DNA of 64,000 nucleotides from Sesamum alatum (GCA_034509735.1 JACGWO010000003.1:8742001-8806000); one strand, 5' to 3'; shown: positions 26,401-38,762, counted from the first letter of the stretch. A program made the numbers and translations. The notes: a model not told the origin generated them from the letters alone.

Positions 26401-26786
26401 ACGAGTCGTGGAGGTAGAAGTGGGTCTATGGCTCGGTTGATTGGGTCGGGTCTAACGCCCGATTAGCATGATTCGCTTGGAGTCCTCGGGATCATGTGAA
26501 AGGGTGAGGCAATAATCTTGGGAATCTCGTGAAATGAGAATGGTATGGTATACCTCCCACAGGATTTTTTCCATGCGAATCGTAAAAGCGGGGTATGGGA
26601 AAATTCGCTGTGGATCCCAAGCCCACTAGGAAAGGGTTTCCCGAAAACAACGTTTGAGAGTACTGTGTTTTCGTATAAATAGTGGGAGCATTAAATGACT
26701 AAAGACCAAGCATTTAATTATTTATCAAACCATCGTCTTTTACATTCTGCTGATCGCGAACTCTATTTTTTAAATGTAGATTTAAA
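23480..26786 (+). mobile_element. E3 leader with three tandem GC/AT modules
   Basis: Three similar modules follow each other, each a GC-rich block followed by an AT-rich tail: GC 23,740-23,880, 24,320-24,470 and 25,070-25,290. The tails share the TTCTGAA..., GATTTTCC/GGTTTTCC and, in modules 2 and 3, the GTGTGCCTCTTT...GGAATAATAAGGC...TAATGAGAGTAGAAT string (24,870-25,010 and 25,670-25,800). Other copies have one module. Then come the 9-bp hairpin (25,986-26,009), paired CACGAGTCGTG palindromes (about 26,320 and 26,403) and TATAAAT (26,674-26,680), 113 bp before gag. Confidence 0.75.
23481..23492 (+). other. E3 primer binding site
   Basis: TGGTATCAGCGC, one base different from the initiator Met-tRNA complement TGGTATCAGAGC, lies one base after the LTR end. 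Confidence 0.85.
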
Positions 26787-29582
26787 ATGTCTAAGAACCC
26801 TTTATCAACCATTCTTGAGACCAACAAATTCAATGGAACCAATTACAACGACTGGTTGCGCAATCTCAGGATAGTCCTGGATTATGAGAACCAAGGCTAC
26901 GTTATGGACGAGCCTCTCCCTAGGACCTTACCGAAAGGATCCACGCCAGAAGAACGTGAGATGTTCGAGACTTGGCATAAGGATAACCGGAAGGTCCGTA
27001 GCGTCTTACTTGCTTCGATAACGAATGAGATTCAGAAGCAATATGAAAAGGCTAGACGATGCCCCTTCCATTATGGCTCGCCTCAAGGATTGCTATGCAG
27101 TCCCGGACCGGCATACTAGATATGTCGCGACTAAGGCATTCTTTGGAACCAAAATGACAGAAGGATCCTCTGTACAAGAGCACGGGGTTAAAATGCTTAC
27201 CCTGGTGGAAAAGCTCGAGGACCTAAAGGCAGGCCTCAATAATGAGACGTACATAGATGTGATCCTTCAGTCACTCCCACCCTCCTTCGACCAATTTATT
27301 GTCAACTACAACATGAACGCACTTGAGAAGGACATTCATGAGTTGATTAATATGTTGGTGCAATACGAGGCAACAACCAAAAAGTCCACACCTTCAGTAG
27401 TATTTGGAGGTGCTTCAACTTCTAAAACGAAAGCCGAGGGTGCCGGACGTTGGAAAAGGAAGAAGGGGAAGGAAAAAGCCGTCAAAGCAGCTACGAACAC
27501 TAAGAGTGTTCCCATTGCCAAAGAGGGGAAAGGCAAAGGAAAGGGAACGGTTGTCTCCAAGCAACAGTCGAGGGCATATGACATATGTATCAATTGCCGT
27601 GAGAAAGCGCATTGGAAGAGGGAGTACCCCAAACTCCTCTCGAACCAAGGTATATTTGTGATTGAGGTTAATATGGTCACTAATTCTGCCTCTTGGGTAT
27701 TAGATACCAGCTGTGGAGCTCACATTTGCAATGATTTGCAGGTGCTGAAAAGAAGTAGAAAACTGGGTAGCGGGGATATGATCCTGAAGCTTGGGAATGG
27801 CAAGGCTATGTCGGCAGAAGCAGTTGGATCCGCCACTCTAGTAGTTAGTGATAATATTAGCATAGAATTAGAGCAAGTTTATTATGTACCTAGTATGATT
27901 AAAAACATCATTTCCATTCCATTGTTAGACAATAGTGGTTATGAGTTTATGATCAATAAAAATTGCTTTTATTTGATGAGATGTGGAATTGCTCATCTAC
28001 TTGGTACACTTAATAATAGGCTCTATATCTTGCAACAAACGAATTTCGTTCTTAACGCTCAACACAAACGTAAAATAGATAATAACGGGAACGCACGACT
28101 GTGGCACGCTAGGCTAGGTCACATATCCCAAGATAGGATGAAAAGATTGGTAGACTCAAAGAACCTAGAGGTAGGGGACTTGAGTGAGCTACCAACTTGT
28201 GAATCCTATATAAGAGGGAAAATGACCAAGAAGCCCTTTGTAGGACAAAGCAGGCTTGCCACAGGTCTGTTGGACTTGGTCCATACAGACGTATGTGGGC
28301 CACTAAGGACGCAGGCCCGAGGTGGGTTCTCCTACTTCATAACCTTTACCGATGATCATTCACGGTATGGTTATGTTTACCTGATGAGGTACAAGTCTGA
28401 AGCTCTTGAGAGGTTTAAAGAATTCAGACTTGAAGTGGAGAACCAAACCAACTGCAAAATTAAAATCCTACGGTCAGACCGAGGCGGAGAATACCTTAGT
28501 ACCGAGTTCCTTAATTATCTAAAAGAAAATGGTATAATATCATAATGGACACCTCCCGGGACACCACAATTGAATGGTGTCTCTGAAAGGAGGAATCGAA
28601 CCCTGTTGGACATGGTTCGATCCATGATGAGTTTTACCAAATTGCCCTTGTCCTTTTAGGGCTATGCATTGGAAACGGCGGCCAAGTTGTTAAATTTGGC
28701 GCCAACCAGTGTATTGACCCAAACGCCATATGAGATATGGCACGGGCAAGCCTGCATCCTACAACTACTTGAAAGTGTGGGGTAGCCCCGCTTACGTCAA
28801 GAGGTTAGTGGGAGATAAGCTAGAATCCAGGTCTAGCTTATATAGGTTCGTTGGATACCCTAAAGAAATTGCGGGTTATTACTTTTATGACCCCTTGGAA
28901 CAAAAGGTATTTGTTTCAAGGAATGTAGTGTTTTTGGAACAAGGCTTTCCAGAGGATATCCAACCTGAGGAATCAAGTGATGGAAACTAGTCATCAGAGG
29001 AAGCCGCAGATTCCTCGCTTAGAGGATTCAGGATAGATACCCGAAGGGCTGACCGGCCTCGAGAAGTCCAGCATGCTAGGCATGAAGGACAGCCTCAGGA
29101 ATAGCCAGCGCCGGTGCCTGAACCGCCAGCTCCTATACAGTCAGCGCCCACAGTCACCACTGACGTTCCCGTTCTCCATAGGTCTACTAGAGAGTCTAGA
29201 CCTTCAGTGAGATATGGCTTTCTAAATACAACCGATCTGCTGGATAACGATCCTAAGAAATACGGAGAAGCGATGTCTGACATCGACTCCGGGAAATGGC
29301 TTGAGGTCATGAAAACCGAAATGGACTCCATGAGCGAGAACCAAGTCTGGAGACTTGTAGATCCATCGAAAGGTGTTAAGCCAGTTGGCTGTAAGTAGGT
29401 CTACAAGCGCAAACTTGGCGTTGATGGAGAAGTCACGACTTTTAAGGCTAGGCTAGTAGCTAAGGGGTACACTCAACGACCCGGGTCGATTTTGAGGACA
29501 CCTACTCGCCGGTAGCCATGGGTAAATCCATTCGGATCCTGCTCGCCATAGCACATGATATGACTATGAGATATGGCAGATG
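26787..29582 (+). pseudogene. E3 gag-pol, truncated before RT core
   Basis: Gag starts MSKNPLSTILETNKFNG at 26,787. A one-base insertion near 27,045 shifts frame; the new frame (27,025-28,545) holds the rest of gag, the knuckle (with the last Cys changed to Tyr and Gly to Ala), protease (LDTSC for LDTGC) and the first part of integrase with HTDVCG and RSDRGGEY. A nonsense change stops it at 28,543, and further frameshifts and stops follow (about 28,660, 28,745, 28,990, 29,103, 29,396). Homology ends inside RT at the EIWQM motif, where the E4 LTR is inserted. Confidence 0.9.
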
Positions 29583-31028
29583 TGTTAGAATAGGTGACCA
29601 TATACCCAATCTTGGCGGGCAAAATGTAACCTATATCTAGATAATTTCAGTGTTTTGATAAACTTATTAATGAATAAAGAAGTGAATTCATTTGGCATTA
29701 CTTTTTTTGTGTTCACTTTATCTACATTTCATATCTGTTCACTACACAAAGAAAGCCCACGGACTGAAAATATATTTCGGGGACTCGGACTACGCTTGGA
29801 GGTAGGTCCATGAAATCAGTCCCGCCGAATCAGTCCGGAAATTTCCAAGTCAAGGAATCTCGAAAATGGGTACCGAGATTCCCCTTGAGACTTGCACTAA
29901 GCATTTATTGTCGTATTTCATCGACGGGGGACGAGGGTCGTCTAAGCAGTGTTAGTGGGTTAGCCTGCTAGGAAGCAGCTGACTGAGGTGACTCGCGGGA
30001 ACCGTCTTACGGAGGACCATGAGTAGGGTCGGCTAGGTATGACATGTGTTCCCGGTTCCAACGGTACAGGTCAAGTCCTTTGACTTGAGGAACTACTGAG
30101 TTTACCTGTATGTCAAGTCTGTATCTTAGATATGGTGAGAGATTGCCAAGAAGCACTTGAGTAGTCATAAGCCATGTCTAGTGCAGCTTTCGCGTACAAA
30201 GTGACAGTAGTTTCCAAGAAAGGATCTGTCTCCTGTCAAAAGGCATTGACAGTTGAGTCTCACAAATGCTCTGTGTCTTGTCCCTAAAATCTGTGGCCAC
30301 AATAACTGAACAGAAGGGAATGTTTCCCTTGCGGCGTTTAGTAAAGACAGACCGACACTTAGGTCCAAAATGGGTACCTGCATTTTCCGTGCCCTAGACC
30401 CTAAGTGGTGAGACCGTAGATAGAAGGACGAGTGTACTGTTAGAGCCTAAATGTTCATCCCCAAAAATTCACATAGTCTCTACTGCCATGGACCGTTGCT
30501 AGATGGCCACCCATGGTAACGGGCGGATTCTAGGAATCCGACCAAGTCTAGCTGAAAGGTGAACCTAAAGAGTCACACATAATCCACACACATTAAGTAT
30601 TTAATTTAGAATTAAATATTGGAGAAATGGAATGATTAAATTGGATTTAATCGGGTCCTTTATTTTCTTGGAGAGAATTAATTCCTTTTATTAGAATAAA
30701 AGGGATTGATCTAATAAATTGAATTTATTAGAAAATTAATTTAATGGGCCTAAAATAAATATTTATACTTATTATATTTATTTATTGCCCTTTGGAATAT
30801 TTAAATAGGTTTTAAATATTCCATTAAACTAAATTAATGGTTGAGATTAAAAGGGGAGATGGCTGGCTAGGATTAAATTTGACTAGGTCAAATACTACTT
30901 TGACTAGGACTTTGACTAGGTCAAAATCCTAGTCAAAATAGTCTTCTTTAGAGTGAGTTTAAAGAGGATTAAACTCCTTCTATATAAATAGTCCTAGTCC
31001 CTCACTATTTGAGGAGTGATGATAGTCC

Positions 31029-31065
<37 letters not shown>

Positions 31066-33809
31066 GGCTCTCTCCTCTCTCCCTACTTGTCCGCCCTCTC
31101 TCTCTCACAACAAGAAAATAATTTCTTGTTCTTTTGTTCTTGGAACAATTGAACTTAGGAGAATTAATACCATTAATTAATATCGTGTGATTAATTCATC
31201 TTCTCCAAAATACTTGTTCATTCGCTAGCACGACGTGCAAGATACGTGGGTGGATTGCGTGTTACTGTTTGGAGGTGTTAGAATAGGTGACCAGAAAGCC
31301 AATAGGTTTGGCAATTTGTAACCTATTCGACAACTCGATGTAGATGTATATTATTATGTGATGAATAAGATGAGTGTTCGTCACCAATGGTACCTTCTTT
31401 GTTGCGCTCATCTTACATTTGTTAAAACGGTGTTTAACTTATATCGCAACAAAGCCCACAGACCATGGATAACAACTCGTGCAGTTGGGCCACGCATTGG
31501 ATGGTGGTCATGAAACCAACTGATTAAGAGTTGGGTCTGAAACGTTCCAAGTTGAGGACCTCGAGACAGGGCATCAAGAATCCTATTGAGACTTGCGTCA
31601 AGAGTCGTGTTCATTGGATGAGTGTCGTGTTTCATCGGCGACAGGCATGGGACGCCTACACGATCTTGATGGGTTAGTCGACTGGGGTCAAGCTGACTGG
31701 ACTGACTCGCGGGGATAATCATATGGAAGCCTTGGAGGCTTGGTTGGTATGATTGGTTTTCCCCGGTTCCGATAGTACGGGAGTAATCCTCAGACTTGAG
31801 GAATCATGGCAATCGCGTGCACAGGACGGCTGTATCTTGGATCTGGCGAGAGGTAATCATTCTGTAAGATGATTATTATAAGCCTTGTCCAGTGCAGTCG
31901 GAATGTGTAGCGAGGACGGTGGATTCCAAGAAGAGGATCCGTCCCTTGTCAGTATGTGACAAAAGTATCTCCTATGCACTCGGAGAAACGTTCATGCTGT
32001 TTAAAGCTGTGGCCACAGTGGTTGGTCGAACAGGGAATGGTTACCTGTGTCGACGCAATGAAGCATACGTGGTCTTGAGTATTAAGCATAAATGCCTAGT
32101 CAAGGATGGGAACCGACGCCCAATTCCATACCCTAAACTAAGGCCGGGAGACGGTAGACGGAAGGATCGTACCCGTACGGAATCGGCGCCTAAATGTTCA
32201 CGCCAATTCACCTAGTCTCTAGTGCCATGGACCGTTGCTAGACGGCCACCCATGGTAACGGGCCCTTGTGAGACATGGGCCCAAGTCTAGCTGAGGGTGA
32301 ACCTAAAGGGTCACACACAAATCACCGAGGAGGTTGAGAGATCGACTTGGAGTTAATCTTGAAGGATAAAATAAGTAATTGGATTACTTAAGGGAAAGTC
32401 CATTGGATGGACGGGCCGATATTGTATCGGGCTTACGCTTAATCGATAAATTGGATTTTCGATTAAATATGGAAAGTTGAGACGTTGAGACGTTGGATTA
32501 ATTGGATTAAAAGATCAACGGGAATAATTTAAATGGACATTAAATTGGATTTAATGTTGGATTCGTCGTAATTGGATTACGATAAAACCCGGTCCATTAA
32601 ATTATACCCGAGAGGAGAAATAATTCCTATTTTGGAATAAGAAGAAGTTGGACTTCTTCCCTTAATTAAACATGGCCGACATGCTCCCTTGGAGGAAGCA
32701 AAATCAGCCATGTTTCATGCTAGGTGGTATGTTGACTTATCTCTTTTGGAAAGAGGCAAATCAACTCCAATCAAGCTCTTCCCTTTTGGTATGATTTGAT
32801 CATACCATAAATTTTGGTAGGCTTGATTGAAGAATTGATGGTGATTGATTGGAATGAATCTAGACATCCTTAGATGAACCTAGACACATTCCAATAATCA
32901 CATTAATTATGTATATATATTAGAATATACAACACCAAGCATAAGTGATTCATTATTCATCTTTTTCTAGGAAAAAGAGAAGACAAAAATCCTCTCCTCT
33001 CTCTCAAACTCTCGGCCCTCTCTCCCTCTCCTACACTTGTGTTCTTCACTTGATTTTGAATCAAGAGAAGAACAAAGTACGTTTAAGAGAGCACTAATTC
33101 ATAGTGTTCTTCTCTTAAACCGATTCTTTCTTAAATCCGTTCTTTTTTAGCAAGAAGAACGTATGTTTCTTCCGGTGTGGTGTGGATCACCTTTGGAGAA
33201 TCCATCCGTTTGGATTTCGTGAGCATTCCGGAGAAGAAACAACGCAAGTAGCCGGGAGCATACGCTAAATAATCAAAGGTAACGGTTTATTACGCTTTGA
33301 TTGATTTAATATACATCTATGCCCTATGTGTTCAAATATATGTTTCTAATATTTATACATCCTACATCGAAGCCCCGGTTGAGCAACCAAGGGTACACCC
33401 CTTGGGATTCGTATTTTAAATTAGATTTGATTTAATTTACGCACTATTTCCTCGCTTCCTCGCTTCCGCTCGCGCTCCCAGGCGGATCCGCTTGTCCTTC
33501 AGGAGGGTCTCACATACGAGACTTGAAGCAAATCGGGGAACAACCCGAGTACCGGTTAGAAGACGAAAACGCCAATCGGTAGGTTCCGGTTTAAATTTTC
33601 GTTTCTCTTTAATTTTAATCCTATGGCCTCCATGATTTCTTTTATGTTTTTTGATTCATGAGATACACTGAACGCCCGGGAACTTCAAGGGTACACCCCT
33701 TGAACGTGTTCTTTTATTTTATTAAAAGCATGTTTTAATTTTTGTATTTAATTTTTTATACCGCGCTTCCGCATTCGCGTTATCTCCCGGGACGATCCAC
33801 ATTCTTTCA
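29583..33809 (+). repeat. E4 5' LTR, type A, split by a solo LTR
   Basis: Segments 29,583-31,275 and 33,507-33,809 together give about 1,996 bp, matching the length of the other type A LTRs, which confirms the split. It carries a W-box cluster (about 30,888-30,945), a TATA box (CTATATAAATAG, about 30,980) and a CA microsatellite of about 21 units (31,030-31,072), far longer than in the other copies. Confidence 0.88.
31276..33501 (+). repeat. Solo type B LTR (2,226 bp) with perfect 5-bp TSD
   Basis: Starts TGTTAGAATAGG and ends CTTCA; flanked by GGAGG at 31,271-31,275 and 33,502-33,506. No internal region remains, so it is a solo LTR, normally left by recombination between the two LTRs of one element. 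It is the only complete type B LTR here and serves as reference for E1. Confidence 0.92.
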
Positions 33810-34130
33810 ATGGTATCAATGCCCAGTTTGGTGTATAGGCCTAGGGTTTTACGTGCGTTTTTAAGCATGAAACGTGTTCTTAGCATGTTTTAATTAATTC
33901 TTGGTTATATCATTATTAAAGCATGTCATTTTCTTGCTTTTTAATTCGTGTGATTTTGGTATCGTTGGTTTTTTCTATTTTTTCTTGGGAAATGGGGGTG
34001 AAAAATCGAACGAAAACGGAGAAACGTCGCAGCACGCCGACCAGCCGGAGGCTGGCCGCACGCAACCGTGCGCACAGGCAGGGCAGACGCGCGCAGGCAG
34101 GGGAGCCTGCGCGCAGCCAACCTGCCGGTG
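33810..34130 (+). mobile_element. E4 leader start and eroded primer site
   Basis: TGGTATCAATGC at 33,811-33,822 replaces TGGTATCAGAGC, two changes that would weaken tRNA priming. The GC-rich block begins at about 34,025 and includes the shared hairpin (arms 34,089-34,098 and 34,105-34,114). Element D starts 16 bp after the hairpin. Confidence 0.75.
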
Positions 34131-35321
34131 TGTCACAGGCCGTTCTTTAACTAGGAGTGCCGGCTGTGACTTGCGGAGGACGTGCGGGCGATAAGGGGAC
34201 GCCGGCCCGACACGTGGGAGCGCAATGGTTCAAGCGGTACGTGATTCGGACGCCGGACGAGGGAGTTGTGAAAAAGGTGCGCTCCTCGGCCATTTCAAGG
34301 ACTTTGAAGATCTACTGCTAGAACAAGGGAAATTATTTTTAAGCCTATTATAAGGGGGACAGCAGTGGTGAGCTCCAGCCAGTCCCCCCCGTGCAGTGAG
34401 GCACTAAATGAGCGATTCCCTTGGGGGATGATGGGGGCCTCAAGGGCCGGCTTTAGGCACCTCGAAGGGAGGGCTAAAGTCCCCGGTCGGTATGGGAACC
34501 GAACGGGCGGCGTGGGGCCAGGATGGCAAACGTTGGGCAAGCGACGCGCCGAGAGGCTGTGATTGCGAGGATGCCCCACGGGCTGCGGGAAGGCATAGGC
34601 AATACCTCTCGGGCGGAATGGGCGATCGAGGCGAAGCATTGAAAGACCTCGTAAGCTACTCGTGTCATGAGCTATTGGGTTCTAGCCATGCACGACGATC
34701 CGTTAGCCAAGATACGCGGTCGTGGGGCGACGCCGCGCTGTGGGCAAATTATGAGGCCACGCTGAAAGGCAACGAGGCATGTTGGGCATGCCGTGCGAGA
34801 CTGATGCGAGATGTTGGCATAAGAGTTGGGCCACGGACGGATGATGCTGCCCTACTCGGGCGAGACGTGCGAGACAGGCGTGGCGAAGACATGCGCCGGT
34901 AATGCACCGAGTGATTGTTGTGCGTGCGAGGGGCGTTGTGGGCGTAAGTTGGCCCATAGTGCTGAGACGGGGTGAAGATGCTCCGAGCCATTGCGAGAAG
35001 TATCGGCAGGGCCCGAGATTGTGGGCGAGATGCATGATGGCAAGCTAGCTAGTTGGGGCCGGACATGAAGGCACGCAAGGCGCGAGAGCCGCGACCCTCT
35101 GCGAACATGGGCATTCCGGATAGGCAAGTGCTTGGGCGCAAGGCACCGCACAGGGAGGCGTTCGGATGTCGTGCTAGTAAGCTGCAGGTGTCGAAGACAC
35201 ATGGTCGGGAGATCGAGAGGACTCGAATGGACGAAGGCCGGTCGAAGGTTGTGAGCAACCTGAGAGGCATCATGGGCGAAAAAGATATATTCCGCTGCGA
35301 CAAAAGAGTCCGCCCGTGACA
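34131..35321 (+). repeat. Element D 5' LTR
   Basis: Begins TGTCACAGGCCG and ends CCGCCCGTGACA, giving 6-bp inverted termini. A TATA-like ATTATAAGGG sits at about 34,349. The bases before it are CGGTG (34,126-34,130). Open stretches of 65-136 codons inside it overlap in several frames and look like chance ORFs in GC-rich DNA. Confidence 0.7.
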
Positions 35322-35323
35322 GT

Positions 35324-35335
35324 TGGTATTAGAGC
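35324..35335 (+). other. Element D primer binding site
   Basis: TGGTATTAGAGC, one mismatch to the initiator Met-tRNA complement, lies two bases after the LTR. Confidence 0.75.
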
Positions 35336-36759
35336 CCGGATAATCCCGGGCTCCCGAAGGACGAAGTGCGCACTCGAAAGGAAAGTGTGGCACCTGGGCT
35401 CTACAGCAGGTAGAGGCGAGTTGAGACCGTTTTGAGACAGAATCAGACCGAATTACGGCACAGTGGTGTAGGGTTGCTGCGTGTGGCTTTGAAATGCTTC
35501 AGTGAGCCGATTGTAAGACGGAATGATTTTGGGGGATGTTCGCCACAGAATGAGAAGTGGGTGGCATCCTTTTGCGCGCGTTGAAGCTGCTTGTGAGTGA
35601 GTAGCGACGGTCCAACCTTGTGTTGTGTGGGTTGGCAGTGTTGTTGGCATGATATGTGTTTGATCAAGCTGTCGGCCGTTCCCGAAAATTTTGTTTTGGG
35701 GTAATGATGTGTGAATCAGATTTCAGAACTCATCTTGGCTTTCCTATGAGGGAGGGAGACATGTCGATGCATCGGGTGGACTGCGAGAGCCACGTTTGCG
35801 CAATTTAGCAACCATGTGTGCAGGAATGCTGCAAGTCAGGAGACGATTAAGGCGTTGAGGCCGTTCGGTGGGTGAAGTACCACCTTATTGAGAAACCTTC
35901 CAGCGGTGAAGGACGAGCAGATGTTGAGGTGCTGAGGCACAATTGCACATCAGGTGCATGCAGAGCAAGCCACCCTTGGGGGTGGCAAGGAGTGGACGCC
36001 TAGACCTCTTCGTTTGTGGACAATGTTGCGCATGGAAAGTGTTCCGAACAGTGTGTTTGGACAGAGCTGAGAATGTTGGGATGAAGTTCTCGTGGAAGAG
36101 ATGGGGGCGCATCGAGCGAAAAGATGACACGCTCCAAGAACCAGAGGGCAGAGATCCGTATGTGCGATTTGAGGCAACTTGTCCGGAACTTGTGTGGAAG
36201 AAGGCCACCAAGCAGTTTTGTGTGCTCATCAGGAGTACAAGTTGAGCTGAGTTGAGAACGTTCCTTGAAGAAGTTCGGACACCATATGTGGGCTCTTTGG
36301 TCTAAGGATCTCCGAGAGGGACAACCGAGTTGAGATTGTGAAGGAGCATCGGGCTCCATTGGCACCATGAGCGGCATGGTACAGCCGGGGCGGAGTGGGA
36401 CGTGACAGTCCTAAACTTGCTGTCGGTGTTGGGTTGGGGCACAAGCTTCGATCCTTTTGGCCAGAATGGGACTTGAGAGTTTCATCTTGCGGTCGTGTCG
36501 GGTTGGGACTAAGATCTCAATCCCGTTTGTTGGGTCAGGACTACAGTCTTGATCTTGTTGTCGGATGGGAGAGCAGAAGAATCCTCATCCCGCCGTCGGA
36601 TTGGGGGGGGGGGTAATCCCAATCTTGCGGTCAGTTGGGGGCGAAGACCTCAACAGTTGTGCAGAGTTAAGTGGACTCGTTGAGGAGAGAATGGGACCAG
36701 TATGCGGCGGGTTCCGATGTTTTGGGCGAGGCCCAAGTGCAGTTCAGTTGGGTTCAGTG
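35336..36759 (+). mobile_element. Element D internal region, non-coding, with imperfect repeats
   Basis: No convincing protein is encoded on either strand. From about 36,405 to 36,655 there are some seven imperfect units of about 35 bp, built on a CTTG(C/T)-G-GTCGG-TTGGG theme alternating with a TCCCAATC-like theme, and including a run of 13 G at about 36,604. The region ends at 36,759 with CAGTG, the expected target duplication of E6. Confidence 0.55.
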
Positions 36760-38749
36760 TGTTAGAATAGGTGACCATGTAAGCCAATTTTGGCAGGAAT
36801 ATGTAACCTATGTCTAGACAATTCTAGGTGTTTGATAAAACATATATGAATAAAAAAGTGAAAAGTTCATATGGCAATACTTTGTTTACGTTCACTTATA
36901 TCTGCTTTTTACATATCTGTTCACTATGCAAACAAAGCCCACGGACTGAGAATCGATTTCAGGGATTGGGACTACGCTTGGAGGTAGGTCCATGAAATCA
37001 GTCTTACCGAATCAGTTCGGAAATCTCCAAGTCAAGGAATCCCAAAAATGGGTACCGGGATTCCCTTTGAGACTTGCACTAAGCATCTGCTGTCGTATTT
37101 CATCGATGGGTGACGAAGGTCGTCTAAGAAGTGTTAGTGGGTCAGTATGCTAGGAAGCAGCTGACTGAGGTGACTCGCGGGAATCGTCTTACGGAGGACC
37201 TTGAGTATGGTCTGCGAGGTATGACGTATTCCCGGTTCCAACGGTATAGGTCAAGCCCTTTGACTTGAGGAACTGCTGAGTTTACCTGTGCTTCAGGTCT
37301 GTATCTTAGATATGGTGAGAGATTGCCAAAAATACTCTTGAGTAGTCATAAGCCATGTCTAGTGCAGCTCGGGTGTACAGAGTGACAGTAGTTTCCAAGA
37401 AAGGATCTGTCTCCTGTTAAAAGGTATTGACAGTTGAGTCTCATGTATGCTCTGTGTCTTGTCCCTAATATCTGTGGCCACAGTAACTGAACAGAAGGGA
37501 AGGTTTCCCTTGCGGCGTTTGGTAAGGACAAACCGACACTTAGGTCCAAAATGGGTACCTGCATTTTCCGTGCCCTAGACTCTAAGTGATGAGACCGAAG
37601 ACAGAAGGACAAGTGTACTGTTGGGGCCTAAATGTTCATCCCCGATTATTTCACCTAGTCTCTAGTGCCATGGACCGTTGCTATATGGCCACCCATGGTA
37701 ACGGGCGAATTCTAGGAATCCGACCAAGTCTAACTGAAAGGTGAACCTAAAGAGTCACACACTATCCACACACACACACTTAAGTATTTAATTTGGAATT
37801 AAGTATTGGAGTAAAGGAATGATTAAATTAGATTTAATCGGGTCCTATATTTTTTTGGAGAAATTAATTCCTTCTATTTGATAAAGGGAATTAAATTAAT
37901 AAATTGGATTTATTAAGGGAATTAATTTAATGGGCCTAGAATAGATATTAATATTTATTTATTATATTTATTTGGCCTTTTGGAATATTTAATGGAATTT
38001 AAATATTCCATTAAATTAAAATCAACGGTTGAGATGGAAAGGGGAGATGGAAGGCTAGGATTGGTTTGACTAGGTCAAACACTAGTTTGACGAGGACTTT
38101 GACTAGGTCAAAATCCTAGTCAAATTAGTGTTCTTAGAGTTGGAGTTTAAAGAGGATTAAACTCCTTCTCTATATAAACCTCTAGCCTCCAACAATTGAA
38201 GGATGATGAAATTCCAACACACACACAACACACACTTGTCTCTTCCCTTCTTACCTCTCGTCCGCCCCCTCTCTCTCTACAAGAAATATATTTTCTTGTT
38301 CTTTTGTTCTTGGAACACTAGAACATTGATGAATCAATACCGTTAATTGATAACGTGTCGTTGATTCATCCACTCCAAAATATACACTTGTTCTTTGCTA
38401 GCACGACGTACAAGATACGTGGGTGGATCGTGTGTCACGATTTGGAGGGTCTCAAGAACGAGATCTTGGTGCAAAACGGGGAACAACGCGTGTAGCCGTT
38501 GAAGACGAAAACGATAACGGGTAGGTCTCGGTTTACGTTTTCGCCTCCTTTTATTTTCTACCCTATGGCCTCCATGATCTTTATACATGTTCTTTAATCA
38601 TGAGATACACCGAACTCCCGGGAATCTCAAGGGTACACCCCTTGAGCGTGTTCTTTAATTATTTAAAGCATGCTTTAATTTTTGTACTTTATTTTATATC
38701 GCGCTTCCGCAATCGCGCAATTTCCAGGGACGATCCACGATTTCTTTCA
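36760..38749 (+). repeat. E6 5' LTR, type A (1,990 bp)
   Basis: TGTTAGAATAGG to TTTCA. It holds six TTGAC/GTCAA cores at 38,066-38,123, a TATA box at about 38,171 and the ACACCCCTTGAGCGTGTTCTT tail region near 38,635. No large indel against the E7 LTR was seen. Confidence 0.92.
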
Positions 38750-38750
38750 G

Positions 38751-38762
38751 TGGTATCAGAGC
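38751..38762 (+). other. E6 primer binding site
   Basis: TGGTATCAGAGC, exact complement of the initiator Met-tRNA 3' end. Confidence 0.92.

Larger units (their letters stand above)
22609..29582 (+). mobile_element. Copia element E3, plus strand, cut in pol by E4
   Basis: 5' LTR (22,609-23,479), primer binding site, 3.3-kb leader, and gag-pol from 26,787 that stops abruptly at 29,582 where an LTR starts. The five bases before its LTR are ATACA (22,604-22,608), the expected target duplication. Multiple stops in pol show it is older than E5, E7 and E8. RT core, RNase H and 3' LTR are not in the window. Confidence 0.85.
29583..34130 (+). mobile_element. Copia element E4, plus strand: LTR and start of leader
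   Basis: A type A LTR begins at 29,583 in E3 pol (preceding bases AGATG), is interrupted by a solo type B LTR at 31,276-33,501, and ends at 33,809. A mutated primer site and about 320 bp of leader follow before element D enters at 34,131. No gag of this element is in the window. Confidence 0.75.
34131..36759 (+). mobile_element. LTR element D, unrelated family, truncated by E6
   Basis: A 1,191-bp LTR with TGTCAC...GTGACA ends is followed by a tRNA-Met type primer site and 1.4 kb of G-rich internal DNA, then E6 begins. Base composition differs sharply from the AT-rich surroundings. No gag or pol motif is visible. It may be a non-autonomous element or the non-coding start of a larger one. Ty3/gypsy affinity is possible but unproven. 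Confidence 0.65.

Noticed and set aside
34295..36765. Several 65-136 codon ORFs in element D on both strands
   Set aside because: They overlap in many frames in G-rich DNA, share no motif with gag, pol or host proteins, and sit in an LTR and repeat region.
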